Both the position numbers and the translations under genes were made by a program. Below, piece by piece: positions 36,800 through 45,161 of a stretch of DNA of 64,000 bases (its first letter is position 1; each line of letters starts with the position of its first letter). Source of the stretch: Psychrobacillus lasiicapitis (GTDB lineage Bacteria; Bacillota; Bacilli; Bacillales_A; Planococcaceae); contig NZ_VDGH01000005.1 of the NCBI RefSeq assembly GCF_006861795.1, forward strand, positions 124,001 through 188,000, given 5' to 3'. The notes beneath the pieces were generated by a model that made no database searches, was not told the DNA's origin, and saw nothing but the letters and a program-made list of their open reading frames with translations.

Positions 36800-36916
36800 T
36801 CAAATTACGCCCAGATTTTTCGAACGCACTTGAAAAGTCTGAACGTCTTCTGCTAAAAAATAAATCTGAATGTGCTTTAGTATTCGATGGGCAATTACCA
36901 GGTCTGAATGAATGCA

Positions 36917-36956
36917 AAAAAGGAACAACACCATTATTGGTGCTGCTCCTTTTTGT
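36917..36956. terminator. Bidirectional terminator between the amidohydrolase and pheT
   Basis: A long stem (AAAAAGGA, then CACCA paired with TGGTG and TCCTTTTT) with U runs in both directions between convergent genes. It ends pheST on the minus strand. Confidence 0.85.
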
Positions 36957-36957
36957 A

Positions 36958-39369
36958 TTATCCTCTAAGTTCTGCTCCTGCTTGTTCTGCAAGTGCTTTT
37001 AGTACTTTGTTATGTGCATTTACAACTTCTTCATCTGTTAGTGTACGTTCTGGATCGAAATAAGTTAGAGAGAATGCAACCGATTTTTTGCCTGGCTCCA
37101 TTTTTTCTCCTTCGTATAAGTCGAATAGATGTACAGCTTTTAATAGTCTTCCTCCAGATAATTGGATGATTGCTTGTAATTCTCCAGCTGCTTTTTCGCT
37201 ATCTACTACCAATGCAATATCACGAGTGATGGAAGGGAATTTCGAAACTGGTGCATAGTATAATGCTTCCACTTCTTTGTTTAATACTTTTGCTAAGTTC
37301 AATTCCATTACATACGTATCTTTTAAGTCACGTACTTTTTGTTCAGATGGATGTAATTGACCGATTAGACCAATTTCTTCTCCTCCAAGTTTAATGGAAG
37401 CCGTACGTCCTGGATGTAATCCGTCCACTACAGCACGTTCGAAAGTAAGTTCTTTTGAATGACCAAGTAGCTCCATTAATCCTTCGATGATTCCTTTTAG
37501 TACGAAGAAATCTACTGCTTTTTTCTCACCTTGCCAGCTGTGGTCCACCCATTTACCAGCAATGACTGCCGCTAAATGTTCTTGTTCATGAGGAAGACCC
37601 GACTCTGTTTCACCCAAGAAAACCGAACCAACTTCATAAAGAGCAACTGTATCTGCTTGGCGAGCAGTATTATATGTTACTGCATCTAATAAATGCGGGA
37701 TCAAGCTTTGACGAAGTGTGCTGCGTTCTTCGCTCATTGGCATTAATAGCTCTGTTACTGGAGCAGTTTCTAATGCAAATTTTTGAGACATTTCTTTGGA
37801 AGTTAATGAATAAGTGATTGCTTGATAAAGGCCTGCACCTTCCAAGTAAGCACGAACTTGACGGCGTTTTGCTTGGTAAGATGTTAATCCACCTGGTTTA
37901 GATTCTTCCACTGGAAGTGTCATTGGGATTTCATCGTATCCATACATACGCGCAATCTCTTCTACAATGTCTTCTGGAATTTTAATATCTTGACGACGAG
38001 TCGGTGCATTAATGTATAAATACCCATTTGCCGCTTGGTGGTCAAATTTTAATCTTGTTAAAATAGAAGTCATATCTTCTAATGAAATTTTCATCCCTAA
38101 ACGATTGTTGATAAAGTCTGGAGATACAACAACTTCAACAGGTGTTTTATCTAATTCATCTACCACAACAGACCCTGCTAACACTTCTCCACCAGCTAGT
38201 TCAGCAAGTAGACTTGCTGCACGTTCTGCCGCTAAAATAACGCGCTTCGGATCGACACCTTTTTCAAAACGAGCACTTGCATCACTGCGCAAATTTTGGT
38301 CTTTAGACGTTTGACGAACAGACCCTCCTGCAAAATAAGCTGATTCAATGACAACGGTTGTTGTACCGTCATGCACTTCTGAATTCGCTCCACCCATTAC
38401 ACCAGCAATAGCTACTGGCTCTTTACCATTTGTAATGACTAAATGATTCGATTTAAGTGTACGTTCTTGATCATCAAGAGTAACAATCTTTTCTCCTTCA
38501 TTTGCAAGACGAATGACAAGTTCTTTTGTTTCTAGACGGTCATAGTCAAATGCATGAAGTGGTTGGCCGTATTCCATTAACACGTAGTTTGTAATATCCA
38601 CTACATTATTATGAGGGCGAACGCCAGCTGCCATTAAGCGATGCTGTAACCAAAGTGGTGATTCTTTAATGTGTACATTTTTTACTACTTTTGCTACGTA
38701 CATAGGGTTTTCTTCGATTGCATCTACACGTAAATTTAAGTAATCAGACGCTTTTTCGTTGCTTTCTGTGTACATTGCTTCTGGGTATTTCATATCTTCA
38801 GATAAAATAGCTCCAACTTCATATGCAACACCTAGCATGCTTAGCGCATCCGAACGGTTTGGTGTTAATCCAAGTTCAAGGATAATGTCATCTAACCCTA
38901 GAAGTGGAAGTGCGCTTTCACCAGGAGTCGCTGTTTCTGGAAGCACATAAATACCTTCTGCGTACGCTTTTGGTACTAGTCTTCCTTCAATACCAAGCTC
39001 TTGTAGCGAACAGATCATACCATTCGATTCTTCACCGCGTAGTTTTGCTTTTTTTATTTTGATTCCACCAGGAAGTACTGCTCCTGGACGGGCAACGATT
39101 ACTTTTTGTCCCTCTGCAACGTTTGGAGCACCGCAAATAATTTGTGTTGTTTCTTCTCCAACGTCTACTTGGCAAATATTTAGTTTATCCGCTTCAGGAT
39201 GCTTCACGCATTCCTTCACATGACCAACTACCACATTTGTCATTCCTTGTGAACGATCAATTACTGCATCGACTTCTATACCCGAACGAGTAATTTTTTC
39301 CCCTAAATCTTTCGGATCAAGTCCTTGTGTATTTACATATTCCGCTAACCATTTCGTAGAAACTAACAT
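36958..39369 (-). CDS. pheT: Phenylalanine-tRNA ligase beta subunit
   Basis: 803 residues, the bacterial full-length form. It charges tRNA-Phe with PheS as an alpha2-beta2 enzyme. Domains in order: N-terminal helix and tRNA-binding (EMAP/OB) domain near 40-150 (VVVGHVKECVKHPEADKLNICQVD), B3/B4 editing region (PNRSDALSMLGVAYE), B5 and core domain, and the C-terminal anticodon-binding FDX-ACB domain (YAPVSKFPSITRDIALVVD). It starts 12 bp after pheS. Confidence 0.98.
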   Translation of the reverse strand: MLVSTKWLAEYVNTQGLDPKDLGEKITRSGIEVDAVIDRSQGMTNVVVGHVKECVKHPEADKLNICQVDVGEETTQIICGAPNVAEGQKVIVARPGAVLPGGIKIKKAKLRGEESNGMICSLQELGIEGRLVPKAYAEGIYVLPETATPGESALPLLGLDDIILELGLTPNRSDALSMLGVAYEVGAILSEDMKYPEAMYTESNEKASDYLNLRVDAIEENPMYVAKVVKNVHIKESPLWLQHRLMAAGVRPHNNVVDITNYVLMEYGQPLHAFDYDRLETKELVIRLANEGEKIVTLDDQERTLKSNHLVITNGKEPVAIAGVMGGANSEVHDGTTTVVIESAYFAGGSVRQTSKDQNLRSDASARFEKGVDPKRVILAAERAASLLAELAGGEVLAGSVVVDELDKTPVEVVVSPDFINNRLGMKISLEDMTSILTRLKFDHQAANGYLYINAPTRRQDIKIPEDIVEEIARMYGYDEIPMTLPVEESKPGGLTSYQAKRRQVRAYLEGAGLYQAITYSLTSKEMSQKFALETAPVTELLMPMSEERSTLRQSLIPHLLDAVTYNTARQADTVALYEVGSVFLGETESGLPHEQEHLAAVIAGKWVDHSWQGEKKAVDFFVLKGIIEGLMELLGHSKELTFERAVVDGLHPGRTASIKLGGEEIGLIGQLHPSEQKVRDLKDTYVMELNLAKVLNKEVEALYYAPVSKFPSITRDIALVVDSEKAAGELQAIIQLSGGRLLKAVHLFDLYEGEKMEPGKKSVAFSLTYFDPERTLTDEEVVNAHNKVLKALAEQAGAELRG

Positions 39370-39381
39370 GTCATTTCCTCC

Positions 39382-40419
39382 TTACACTTCTGTTCGGTGG
39401 AATTGCGATAAGAAACGCACATCATTTGTATAGAAATGACGAATATCTTCCACTCCATATTTCAACATTGCAATACGTTCTGGACCCATACCAAATGCAA
39501 AGCCAGAAAGTTTTTTCGAATCATATCCAGCCATTTCTAAAACATTCGGATGCACCATACCAGCACCTAAAATTTCAATCCAGCCTGTTTTCTTGCAAAC
39601 ATTACAACCACTGCCGCCACATTTGAAACAAGAGATATCCATTTCAACAGATGGTTCTGTGAATGGGAAGAAGCTTGGACGTAGGCGGATTTCACGATCT
39701 TCTCCAAACATTTTTTTCGCAAATACAGAAAGCGTTCCTTTTAAATCACTCATGCGAATATTTTCGCCAATAACAAGCCCTTCGATTTGTGTAAATTGGT
39801 GAGAATGCGTCGCATCGTCATTGTCACGGCGGTATACTTTACCTGGGCAAATAATTTTAATTGGCTTTCCTTCTTTTGCTTCCATCGTACGAGCTTGCAC
39901 TGGTGATGTATGTGTGCGAAGCAGAATATCTTCGGAGATGTAGAAAGAATCTTGCATATCTCGAGCTGGATGACCTTTAGGTAAGTTCAACGCTTCGAAA
40001 TTGTAGTAATCTTTTTCTACTTCTGGACCTTCTGCGATTTCGTAACCCATGCTAATGAATAAATCTTCAATTTCTTCCACCACACGAGTTAACGGATGAT
40101 GATTTCCTGTTTTCACAGGGCGACCTGGTAATGTCACATCAATGGATTCTTTTTCTAATTGTGCTTGAATAGCTTGTTCTTGTAGAAGTGCCATGCGAGC
40201 TTCTAGTACTTCTGTTACCTCTTCACGAACTACATTTACAAGAGCTCCCATTTTCGGACGTTCTTCTGCAGGAAGTTTACCCATTCCTTTTAGTAGATCC
40301 GTAATCGGTCCTTTTTTCCCTAAATATGCTACACGCACATCATTTAGTTCTTTGACATTCTGAGAAGCTTCAATTTTTTGTAATGCTTCTTCTTTTAACT
40401 GCTGAAGTTGTGCTTCCAT
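39382..40419 (-). CDS. pheS: Phenylalanine-tRNA ligase alpha subunit
   Basis: 345 residues. An N-terminal coiled coil (1-85) that binds tRNA is followed by the class II catalytic core: motif 2 around [24 protein letters not shown], and motif 3 [18 protein letters not shown] four-cysteine cluster ([17 protein letters not shown]) sits near residue 265. AAAGGAG precedes the ATG. It is controlled by the T-box leader upstream. Confidence 0.98.
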   Translation of the reverse strand: MEAQLQQLKEEALQKIEASQNVKELNDVRVAYLGKKGPITDLLKGMGKLPAEERPKMGALVNVVREEVTEVLEARMALLQEQAIQAQLEKESIDVTLPGRPVKTGNHHPLTRVVEEIEDLFISMGYEIAEGPEVEKDYYNFEALNLPKGHPARDMQDSFYISEDILLRTHTSPVQARTMEAKEGKPIKIICPGKVYRRDNDDATHSHQFTQIEGLVIGENIRMSDLKGTLSVFAKKMFGEDREIRLRPSFFPFTEPSVEMDISCFKCGGSGCNVCKKTGWIEILGAGMVHPNVLEMAGYDSKKLSGFAFGMGPERIAMLKYGVEDIRHFYTNDVRFLSQFHRTEV

Positions 40420-40442
40420 GTTTAAATATTCTCCTTTTCATA

Positions 40443-40573
40443 CAAATTCGCCTCGGCGTATTTGCGTCTAGATTTTGCATCGAGCTCGCCTCGATGAACT
40501 CCTTTACAAAATCTGCGACATCCGCCGGAGGCTGTTTCATTTCAATAGCATGCTTTTAGCTGATTGAAATGAA
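40443..40573. repeat. Structured intergenic repeat with GACATCCGCCGG core, copy 1
   Basis: Between pheS and its T-box terminator. In plus-strand order: small hairpin CAAAT/ATTTG (40443-40464), a stem GATTTTG/CAAAATC enclosing CATCGAG/CTCGATG, the core GACATCCGCCGGAGGC, then a 12-bp palindromic stem TTTCATTTCAAT/ATTGAAATGAAA. The same architecture with different stem sequences occurs at 59020-59168. Confidence 0.7.
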
Positions 40574-40578
40574 AATAA

Positions 40579-40840
40579 AAAACCCCGCCCCTATAAAAGG
40601 GACGAGGAACAATTTCGCGGTACCACCCTGATTATTGCACTTTCAAATTTGTGCAATCACTCAATTCGAATAACGGCTCTACACCGGCACACCTTTACAG
40701 TCAATGACTGGTCCCGGTGGCAGCTAGCGGGGTGAACTTCTATATGCATTCTCTATTTACACTTTCAGTCAAGGTGTAAAATTCCTTTTTTCGAATCGCC
40801 ATATATACTTTTCCCGATGACAGCTTTTATATATCAAATT
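40579..40840 (-). promoter_or_regulatory. T-box leader of pheST
   Basis: Minus-strand RNA with the conserved T-box GGGTGGTACCGCG (40616-40628) and, after it, a GC-rich terminator (CCTCGTCCC with GGGGCGGGG, 40583-40607) followed by a U run. Upstream stem-loops, including one with AGTGTAAAT near 40765, fit stem I. Uncharged tRNA-Phe would stabilise the antiterminator; I did not fix the specifier codon. Confidence 0.92.
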
Positions 40841-40846
40841 ATATTC

Positions 40847-40875
40847 ATTATACGAAGTTTTAAACGTTACTTCAA
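40847..40875 (-). promoter_or_regulatory. Sigma-A promoter of pheST
   Basis: TTGAAG-N17-TATAAT on the minus strand, just before the T-box leader. Confidence 0.75.
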
Positions 40876-40895
40876 GTGTGATTTATTTTATCTTG

Positions 40896-41390
40896 CGCAT
40901 AATAGGAAAACTGCGTCGTAAAGAGATACGTCAAAGGCAACTGATTTTCGCTTCAGGAGGACGCTTTCCGCGGGAGTCGCCTCCTTCCGCTTCAATCAAT
41001 AGAACTTGCTGACTAATCCATAATTAAATGCAAAAAGCTATTTATTTTATTTATGTACAGTATAATTTATAGGAAAGTTGCTATTAGCCATTCAAGCAAT
41101 GTTTATCACAATCGCTAGATAGTCTTTCTTATTCAACTAATCAAAGGTTTTCACCCATAGAAAATGCAACATCGTACTAAATTTAGTGTCTCATTATGGA
41201 GTAAATAGCAAACTCTATTGGATTGTAGCGAAGGGGTGGCGACTCCGGCGGGAACAGTACGAGCTGAAAGCCCCGCAGGAGCGGGAGCTCCGAGGAGATT
41301 GAAGCCGTGCCCGTGGAAAGCGTCCACCCTGTAGTGGAAATCCCAGTGGTCACCTAAATAGAGCTTGCTACCGCGCAGTTTCTCTAAACT
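40896..41390. repeat. Long inverted-repeat element, copy 2
   Basis: Homologous to copy 1, in the same orientation: left end CGCATAATAGGAAAACTGCG, right end CTACCGCGCAGTTTCTC. The right arm (about 41210-41390) is nearly identical to copy 1, but the left arm lacks the segment between the CGCTTTCCGCGGG and GTCGCCTCC parts. The central spacer is recognisably related, including CACCCATAGAAAATGCAAC. It fills the gap between pheS control DNA and the methyltransferase gene. Confidence 0.85.
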
Positions 41391-41419
41391 ACGTAATGTG
41401 ACATCTCTGACTCCAACTA

Positions 41420-42181
41420 TTATAATGCTAATCCGTATAACAAAATCCCTGTTGCTACCGCTACATTTAATGACTCAGCTTGTCCTAGAAGAGGCACAAT
41501 AATATTTTGATCAGTCTGCTCTAGTAGTTCTTTATGAATGCCACTTCCTTCATTGCCTACGATTAACGCAAAAGAATCGCTTTTCTCCACTTGGTGGAAT
41601 GGCGTAGAGTTTTCAAATGCTGTTCCGAAGACAGTTACTTGTCGATTTTTCAATGCAACGATCCATTCATGTAAATCTCCTTTTACAATAGGGATATGAA
41701 AATGTGATCCTTGTGCTGACCGTAATGTTTTAGGGTTATATGCATCTGCGGAACCTTTTCCGAGAATCACCGCATCGATTCCTGCAGCATCTGCCGTGCG
41801 TATCATTGTGCCAATATTTCCAGGATCTTGGACAGCATCTATCAACAACAAACGTTTCCAATTTGTTTGTACTTGCTCATCTACAGTTTGCTGTTTGCAA
41901 TGTGCAAATATACCTTGCGTATGTTCTGTTTCAGCAAGCTCTTTTTTAATGACATCATTTATTTCCACGATTTCTAAGTTGTCTACATCCCAATTTACTG
42001 GAATCTCGCTCGTATCACTTAGCATAATCGTAAGCACTTGTTCTTTTTGTTTAATCGCTTCTTCAACTAAATGATAGCCTTCTATAATGAATTCACCTGT
42101 TTTGTCTCGTTCTTTTCGTACACTTAATAGTTTTTTCCAATGCTTCACAAGTGAATTTTGGAGAGATTCAATTCGTTTCAT
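41420..42181 (-). CDS. TrmH/SpoU family RNA methyltransferase
   Basis: 253 residues. An N-terminal substrate-binding L30e-like domain (KRIESLQNSLVKHWKKLL, about 1-95) is followed by a SPOUT catalytic domain with the three knot motifs: DAVQDPGNIGTMIRTADAAG, FALIVGNEGSGIHKELL and VPLLGQAESLNVAVATGILLYG. It methylates ribose in rRNA or tRNA; B. subtilis YsgA occupies the same place next to pheS. AAGGCGG precedes the ATG. Confidence 0.93.
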   Translation of the reverse strand: MKRIESLQNSLVKHWKKLLSVRKERDKTGEFIIEGYHLVEEAIKQKEQVLTIMLSDTSEIPVNWDVDNLEIVEINDVIKKELAETEHTQGIFAHCKQQTVDEQVQTNWKRLLLIDAVQDPGNIGTMIRTADAAGIDAVILGKGSADAYNPKTLRSAQGSHFHIPIVKGDLHEWIVALKNRQVTVFGTAFENSTPFHQVEKSDSFALIVGNEGSGIHKELLEQTDQNIIVPLLGQAESLNVAVATGILLYGLAL

Positions 42182-42271
42182 TTATATGTAACCGCCTTTT
42201 TTATTTAATAGTACCAAATTCGTGTATACCTTGCGAGAGTTTGGGAAAGATAATTGCGAGGAGTGATGAAA

Positions 42272-42478
42272 ATGGATTTTCAAATTCGAGAAGCGATATC
42301 AAACAATTTAAAAGGGAATTCAGCAACAGATATTCGTAATGTAGTCGAAGATGCTATTCAGAGAGGTGAGGAACATCTTCTACCTGGGCTTGGAGTTATC
42401 TTCGAAAAATGGTGGAAGATGGCCGATGATACAAAACGAAGCTCCGTACTAAATGAAATCTCAGCAGCATTCAAATAA
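42272..42478 (+). CDS. sspI: Small acid-soluble spore protein I
   Basis: 68 residues of the SspI family: MDFQIREAISNNLKGNS, the helical AIQRGEEHLLPGLGVIFEKWW and a short C-terminal helix. SspI is a minor spore-core protein made in the forespore, so its presence marks an endospore former. A longer frame opens at a TTG at 42254, but the ATG at 42272 is 8 nt after GAGGAG and matches family N-termini. It is divergent from the methyltransferase gene, as in Bacillus. Confidence 0.96.
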   Translation: MDFQIREAISNNLKGNSATDIRNVVEDAIQRGEEHLLPGLGVIFEKWWKMADDTKRSSVLNEISAAFK

Positions 42479-42479
42479 A

Positions 42480-42521
42480 AATAATCCGTGAAGAGTATTA
42501 TATCTTCACGGATTATTTTTT
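42480..42521 (+). terminator. Terminator after sspI
   Basis: A perfect 15-bp stem (AATAATCCGTGAAGA and its complement) with an 8-nt loop and a T run. Confidence 0.9.
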
Positions 42522-42525
42522 TATC

Positions 42526-42776
42526 CCGGATTAACGGGCAGTAAGACTCTCACTTCAAGATTAAAGAATAGCGAAAAGATAAATGGGAAGATCAACTGCC
42601 CGTAAAAGCCCGATGAAATGATCCCAGACTAAGTACGCAACATCGTGTTGCAACGTCTGTGTGACCCACATCGTGTGGGACACAACTAACAATCAGTTGG
42701 GGAAAGCGGACTAAATGCGCGACGGCCGCACTAGCACGTCCTGTGCGTCGGAAAACCCCCACTGATTGAAGTTTCA
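42526..42776. repeat. Multi-hairpin intergenic element
   Basis: 250 bp of GC-richer DNA in an AT-rich setting. Seen: a long-range pair ACGGGCAGT/ACTGCCCGT (42534-42543 with 42595-42603), two similar hairpins GCAACATCGTGTTGC (42637-42651) and CCCACATCGTGTGGG (42665-42679), a third GCACGTCCTGTGC (42734-42746), and a closing stem AATCAGTTGGGG (42691-42702) with the complement at 42756-42768. The only ORF across it (42592-42777) has no credible protein features. Confidence 0.65.
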
Positions 42777-42778
42777 CT

Positions 42779-43279
42779 TTATCCCTCTTCTTCTGTCACA
42801 TGCTTTCGTACATGAACATAAAAAATGAGATATTGCACCAATGATAGAATAACAATGTTTAAAATAATTAGTAATTTAGTGGTAGGAATTATTAAATGAA
42901 AAACTGCTGAAAGAGGTAATGACCAGGTAAAGAAAGTATAAACTTTCTGTGTTGCAGCTCTTGTAATCATTTGCCACGCTTCGTCATCTTCCAAGTACTC
43001 AAGCGGTTTAGTTCTCCACACGGATATTTTTTTTGTTGGATGCTCTTTATTATATTTGCTCACCTTGCTAGATAATATAATCATCATAATGAGATACACT
43101 GGAATAATTAAAAACATGATTCCCCCTTCCAATGCCTCTAGCTGTATTGAATAAGAAAATGAAGTTTTATCATTAAAATAAGAAGTAGTTGCGCCGGAAA
43201 TTATGAATGCAATTATAAAAAATATCAACATAAAACTAATTTGCCACAATGGGTACTGTACTCGAAAATCCTTTTTCAT
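42779..43279 (-). CDS. Membrane protein of unknown function paired with XRE regulator
   Basis: 166 residues with four hydrophobic segments (about 10-30, 50-72, 105-125, 128-150), a short cytoplasmic loop rich in Lys and Asp, and a charged C-terminus. I do not recognise a named family. The start is the ATG at 43279, which overlaps the regulator stop as ATGA; the upstream candidates at 43303 and 43285 lie inside the ribosome site. The coupled regulator-membrane protein pair resembles other small XRE-membrane modules of Firmicutes. Confidence 0.8.
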   Translation of the reverse strand: MKKDFRVQYPLWQISFMLIFFIIAFIISGATTSYFNDKTSFSYSIQLEALEGGIMFLIIPVYLIMMIILSSKVSKYNKEHPTKKISVWRTKPLEYLEDDEAWQMITRAATQKVYTFFTWSLPLSAVFHLIIPTTKLLIILNIVILSLVQYLIFYVHVRKHVTEEEG

Positions 43280-43485
43280 TTCCATTCCTCCCCTTCTAAC
43301 CAAAATAATTCATCTACTTTACATTCCAATATATGTGCAAGCTTTAATGATAGCGTTATAGAAGGGGAAAACTCTCCTTTTTCGATAAACCCAATAGTTT
43401 GTCTGGTTACCCCCGCTTTTTCCCCTAGTTGACCTTGTGTATAACTATATCTTGCCCTTAATTCTTTTACTCTATTTTTGAGCAT
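43276..43485 (-). CDS. Small XRE-family helix-turn-helix regulator
   Basis: 69 residues, almost entirely one HTH_3 domain: NRVKELRARYSYTQGQLGEKAGVTRQTIGFIEKGEFSPSITLSLKLA. Such single-domain proteins bind DNA as dimers. The start has GGGAG upstream, and the gene lies behind a promoter with an inverted repeat that fits autoregulation. It is translationally coupled to the membrane protein gene. Confidence 0.92.
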   Translation of the reverse strand: MLKNRVKELRARYSYTQGQLGEKAGVTRQTIGFIEKGEFSPSITLSLKLAHILECKVDELFWLEGEEWK

Positions 43486-43506
43486 ATTAAACTCCCGCTT
43501 CCATCG

Positions 43507-43545
43507 TGTTAACTATTATATACAAATTGTAATGTATAGTTAACA
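43507..43545 (-). promoter_or_regulatory. Promoter and dyad operator of the XRE gene
   Basis: Inverted repeat TGTTAACTAT (43507-43516) and ATAGTTAACA (43536-43545). On the minus strand, TTAACT-N17-TATAAT (43543-43538 and 43520-43515) is the promoter, so each operator arm overlaps one promoter element. A repressor bound here would block its own transcription. Confidence 0.6.
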
Positions 43546-43660
43546 TTAAGTCAATTATTATTAACTTAATGCATACTATTTTTAACCTTCTACATTTCCC
43601 ATAAATTCTATACTTATTATTTCCAAAAAATACTTTGTGAAAAAATTCATAAAGAGGTAA

Positions 43661-43688
43661 TTGCAATTTGTCGAATTATCTGTATAAT
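43661..43688 (+). promoter_or_regulatory. Candidate sigma-A promoter for glcD
   Basis: TTGCAA-N16-TATAAT on the plus strand, about 70 bp before the glcD ATG. Confidence 0.6.
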
Positions 43689-43759
43689 TACTCTATTGGA
43701 ATTAACCGAAAAATCCCAATAAAACATATAATTATATTTTTATAAAGAGGCGATCTAAC

Positions 43760-45160
43760 ATGACGGTATCAACATCAACAGAACAAATTGTAGAAACATT
43801 AAAGGAATTTTTAGACGAAAACCAAGTGTCTGTCAATCAAACAGTACGAGAACTACATAGTAAAGATGAATCTTATCATGATGTCTGCCTTCCTGATATT
43901 GTTGTTTTTCCTAAAACAGCAGATCAAGTAAGTCAAATTATGAAAATAGCAAACAACTTAAAAGTAGCAGTAGTTCCTTTTGGACGTGGCTCCAGCTTAG
44001 AAGGACATGTTATTCCATATGACAAGGGGATTACGATTGACTTTTCATTGATGGATAAAATATTAGAAATTCGTGAAAATGATTTATTAGTAAAAGTCCA
44101 ACCAGGTGTGACAAGATCGCAACTAAATAAAGAATTAAAGAAGTACGGATTATTCTTTTCTGTAGATCCTGGAGCAGATGCAACTTTAGGTGGAATGGCC
44201 GCTACAAACGCTAGTGGTACAACTACCGTGAAATACGGCGTAATGCGAGATCAAGTTCGTGATTTAGAAGTAGTACTTGCAGACGGTACAATCATACATA
44301 CAGGGAATCTAGCCGCAAAATCAGCATCAGGTTTTCATTTGAACGGACTTTTTGTAGGTTCAGAAGGAACGCTTGGCTGTTTTACAGAATTGACATTAAA
44401 AGTGTACGGGATCCCAGAGTTTACAACAGCAGCAAGAGCAGTGTTCCCCACTGTCCAAAATGCAGTGGAAGCAGTTACTTCCATTTTGCAGGCAGGCATA
44501 CCAATTGCACGGGTAGAGCTGGTAGATGAAAGCTCCATACGACAAGTAAATCGATTTAGTGAAACAAATTATGTGGAAAAGCCTACTCTTTTCTTAGAAT
44601 TTGACGGAAATGAAGCAGGATTACAGCAAGATGTAGAGTTCACAAAAGAAATAATGGAAGACCATCTTTGTGAAGAAGTTCAGTTCGAGACAGATAATAC
44701 TGCACGCACAAAGCTTTGGGACGCTAGACATAATCTTGCTTATGCATATATTCACGGAAACGTAGGCAAAAAAATGATGGTAACCGATGTTTGTGTACCT
44801 ATTTCAGAGCTAGCAGACGCTGTCATATATGCTAGAAAAGAACTGGATGCAATTGGTCTTGTCGGAGGAGTTCTAGGACATGTCGGGGACGGCAATTTCC
44901 ACGCGTTATTGATGATTGATATGAGTAATACAGAAGAAGTAGCTAAAGCGGAAGCTTTCAATGAAAAAATCGTTCACTATGCTCTAGAACGAGACGGTAC
45001 TTGTACTGGCGAGCATGGTGTAGGGATTGGAAAACAAAAGTATCAAGCTGCTGAACACGGAGCAGCATTACAAGTAATGGAAAAAATTAAAATTGCGCTT
45101 GATCCAAATAATATACTAAATCCAAATAAAATTGTAAAAATAGAAAGTTTAGGTGAATAA
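43760..45160 (+). CDS. glcD: FAD-linked glycolate/D-lactate oxidase subunit GlcD
   Basis: 466 residues, a FAD-binding type 4 (VAO/PCMH) oxidase with a C-terminal FAD-linked oxidase domain. Seen: VVPFGRGSSLEGHVIPYDKGI (FAD pyrophosphate region), LGGMAATNASGTTTVKYG, GSEGTLGCFTELTLKVYG and near the C-terminus GVLGHVGDGNFHALL, then GTCTGEHGVGIGKQK. It oxidises glycolate or D-2-hydroxy acids and passes electrons to a partner. The usual partner gene glcF is absent; a BASS-type symporter gene follows instead. AGAGGCG precedes the ATG. Confidence 0.92.
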   Translation: MTVSTSTEQIVETLKEFLDENQVSVNQTVRELHSKDESYHDVCLPDIVVFPKTADQVSQIMKIANNLKVAVVPFGRGSSLEGHVIPYDKGITIDFSLMDKILEIRENDLLVKVQPGVTRSQLNKELKKYGLFFSVDPGADATLGGMAATNASGTTTVKYGVMRDQVRDLEVVLADGTIIHTGNLAAKSASGFHLNGLFVGSEGTLGCFTELTLKVYGIPEFTTAARAVFPTVQNAVEAVTSILQAGIPIARVELVDESSIRQVNRFSETNYVEKPTLFLEFDGNEAGLQQDVEFTKEIMEDHLCEEVQFETDNTARTKLWDARHNLAYAYIHGNVGKKMMVTDVCVPISELADAVIYARKELDAIGLVGGVLGHVGDGNFHALLMIDMSNTEEVAKAEAFNEKIVHYALERDGTCTGEHGVGIGKQKYQAAEHGAALQVMEKIKIALDPNNILNPNKIVKIESLGE

Positions 45161-45161
45161 T

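Noticed and set aside
42592-42777. 61-codon minus-strand ORF after sspI
   Set aside because: It runs through the multi-hairpin element; Cys- and Val-rich composition reflects the repeated hairpins, and there is no ribosome site.
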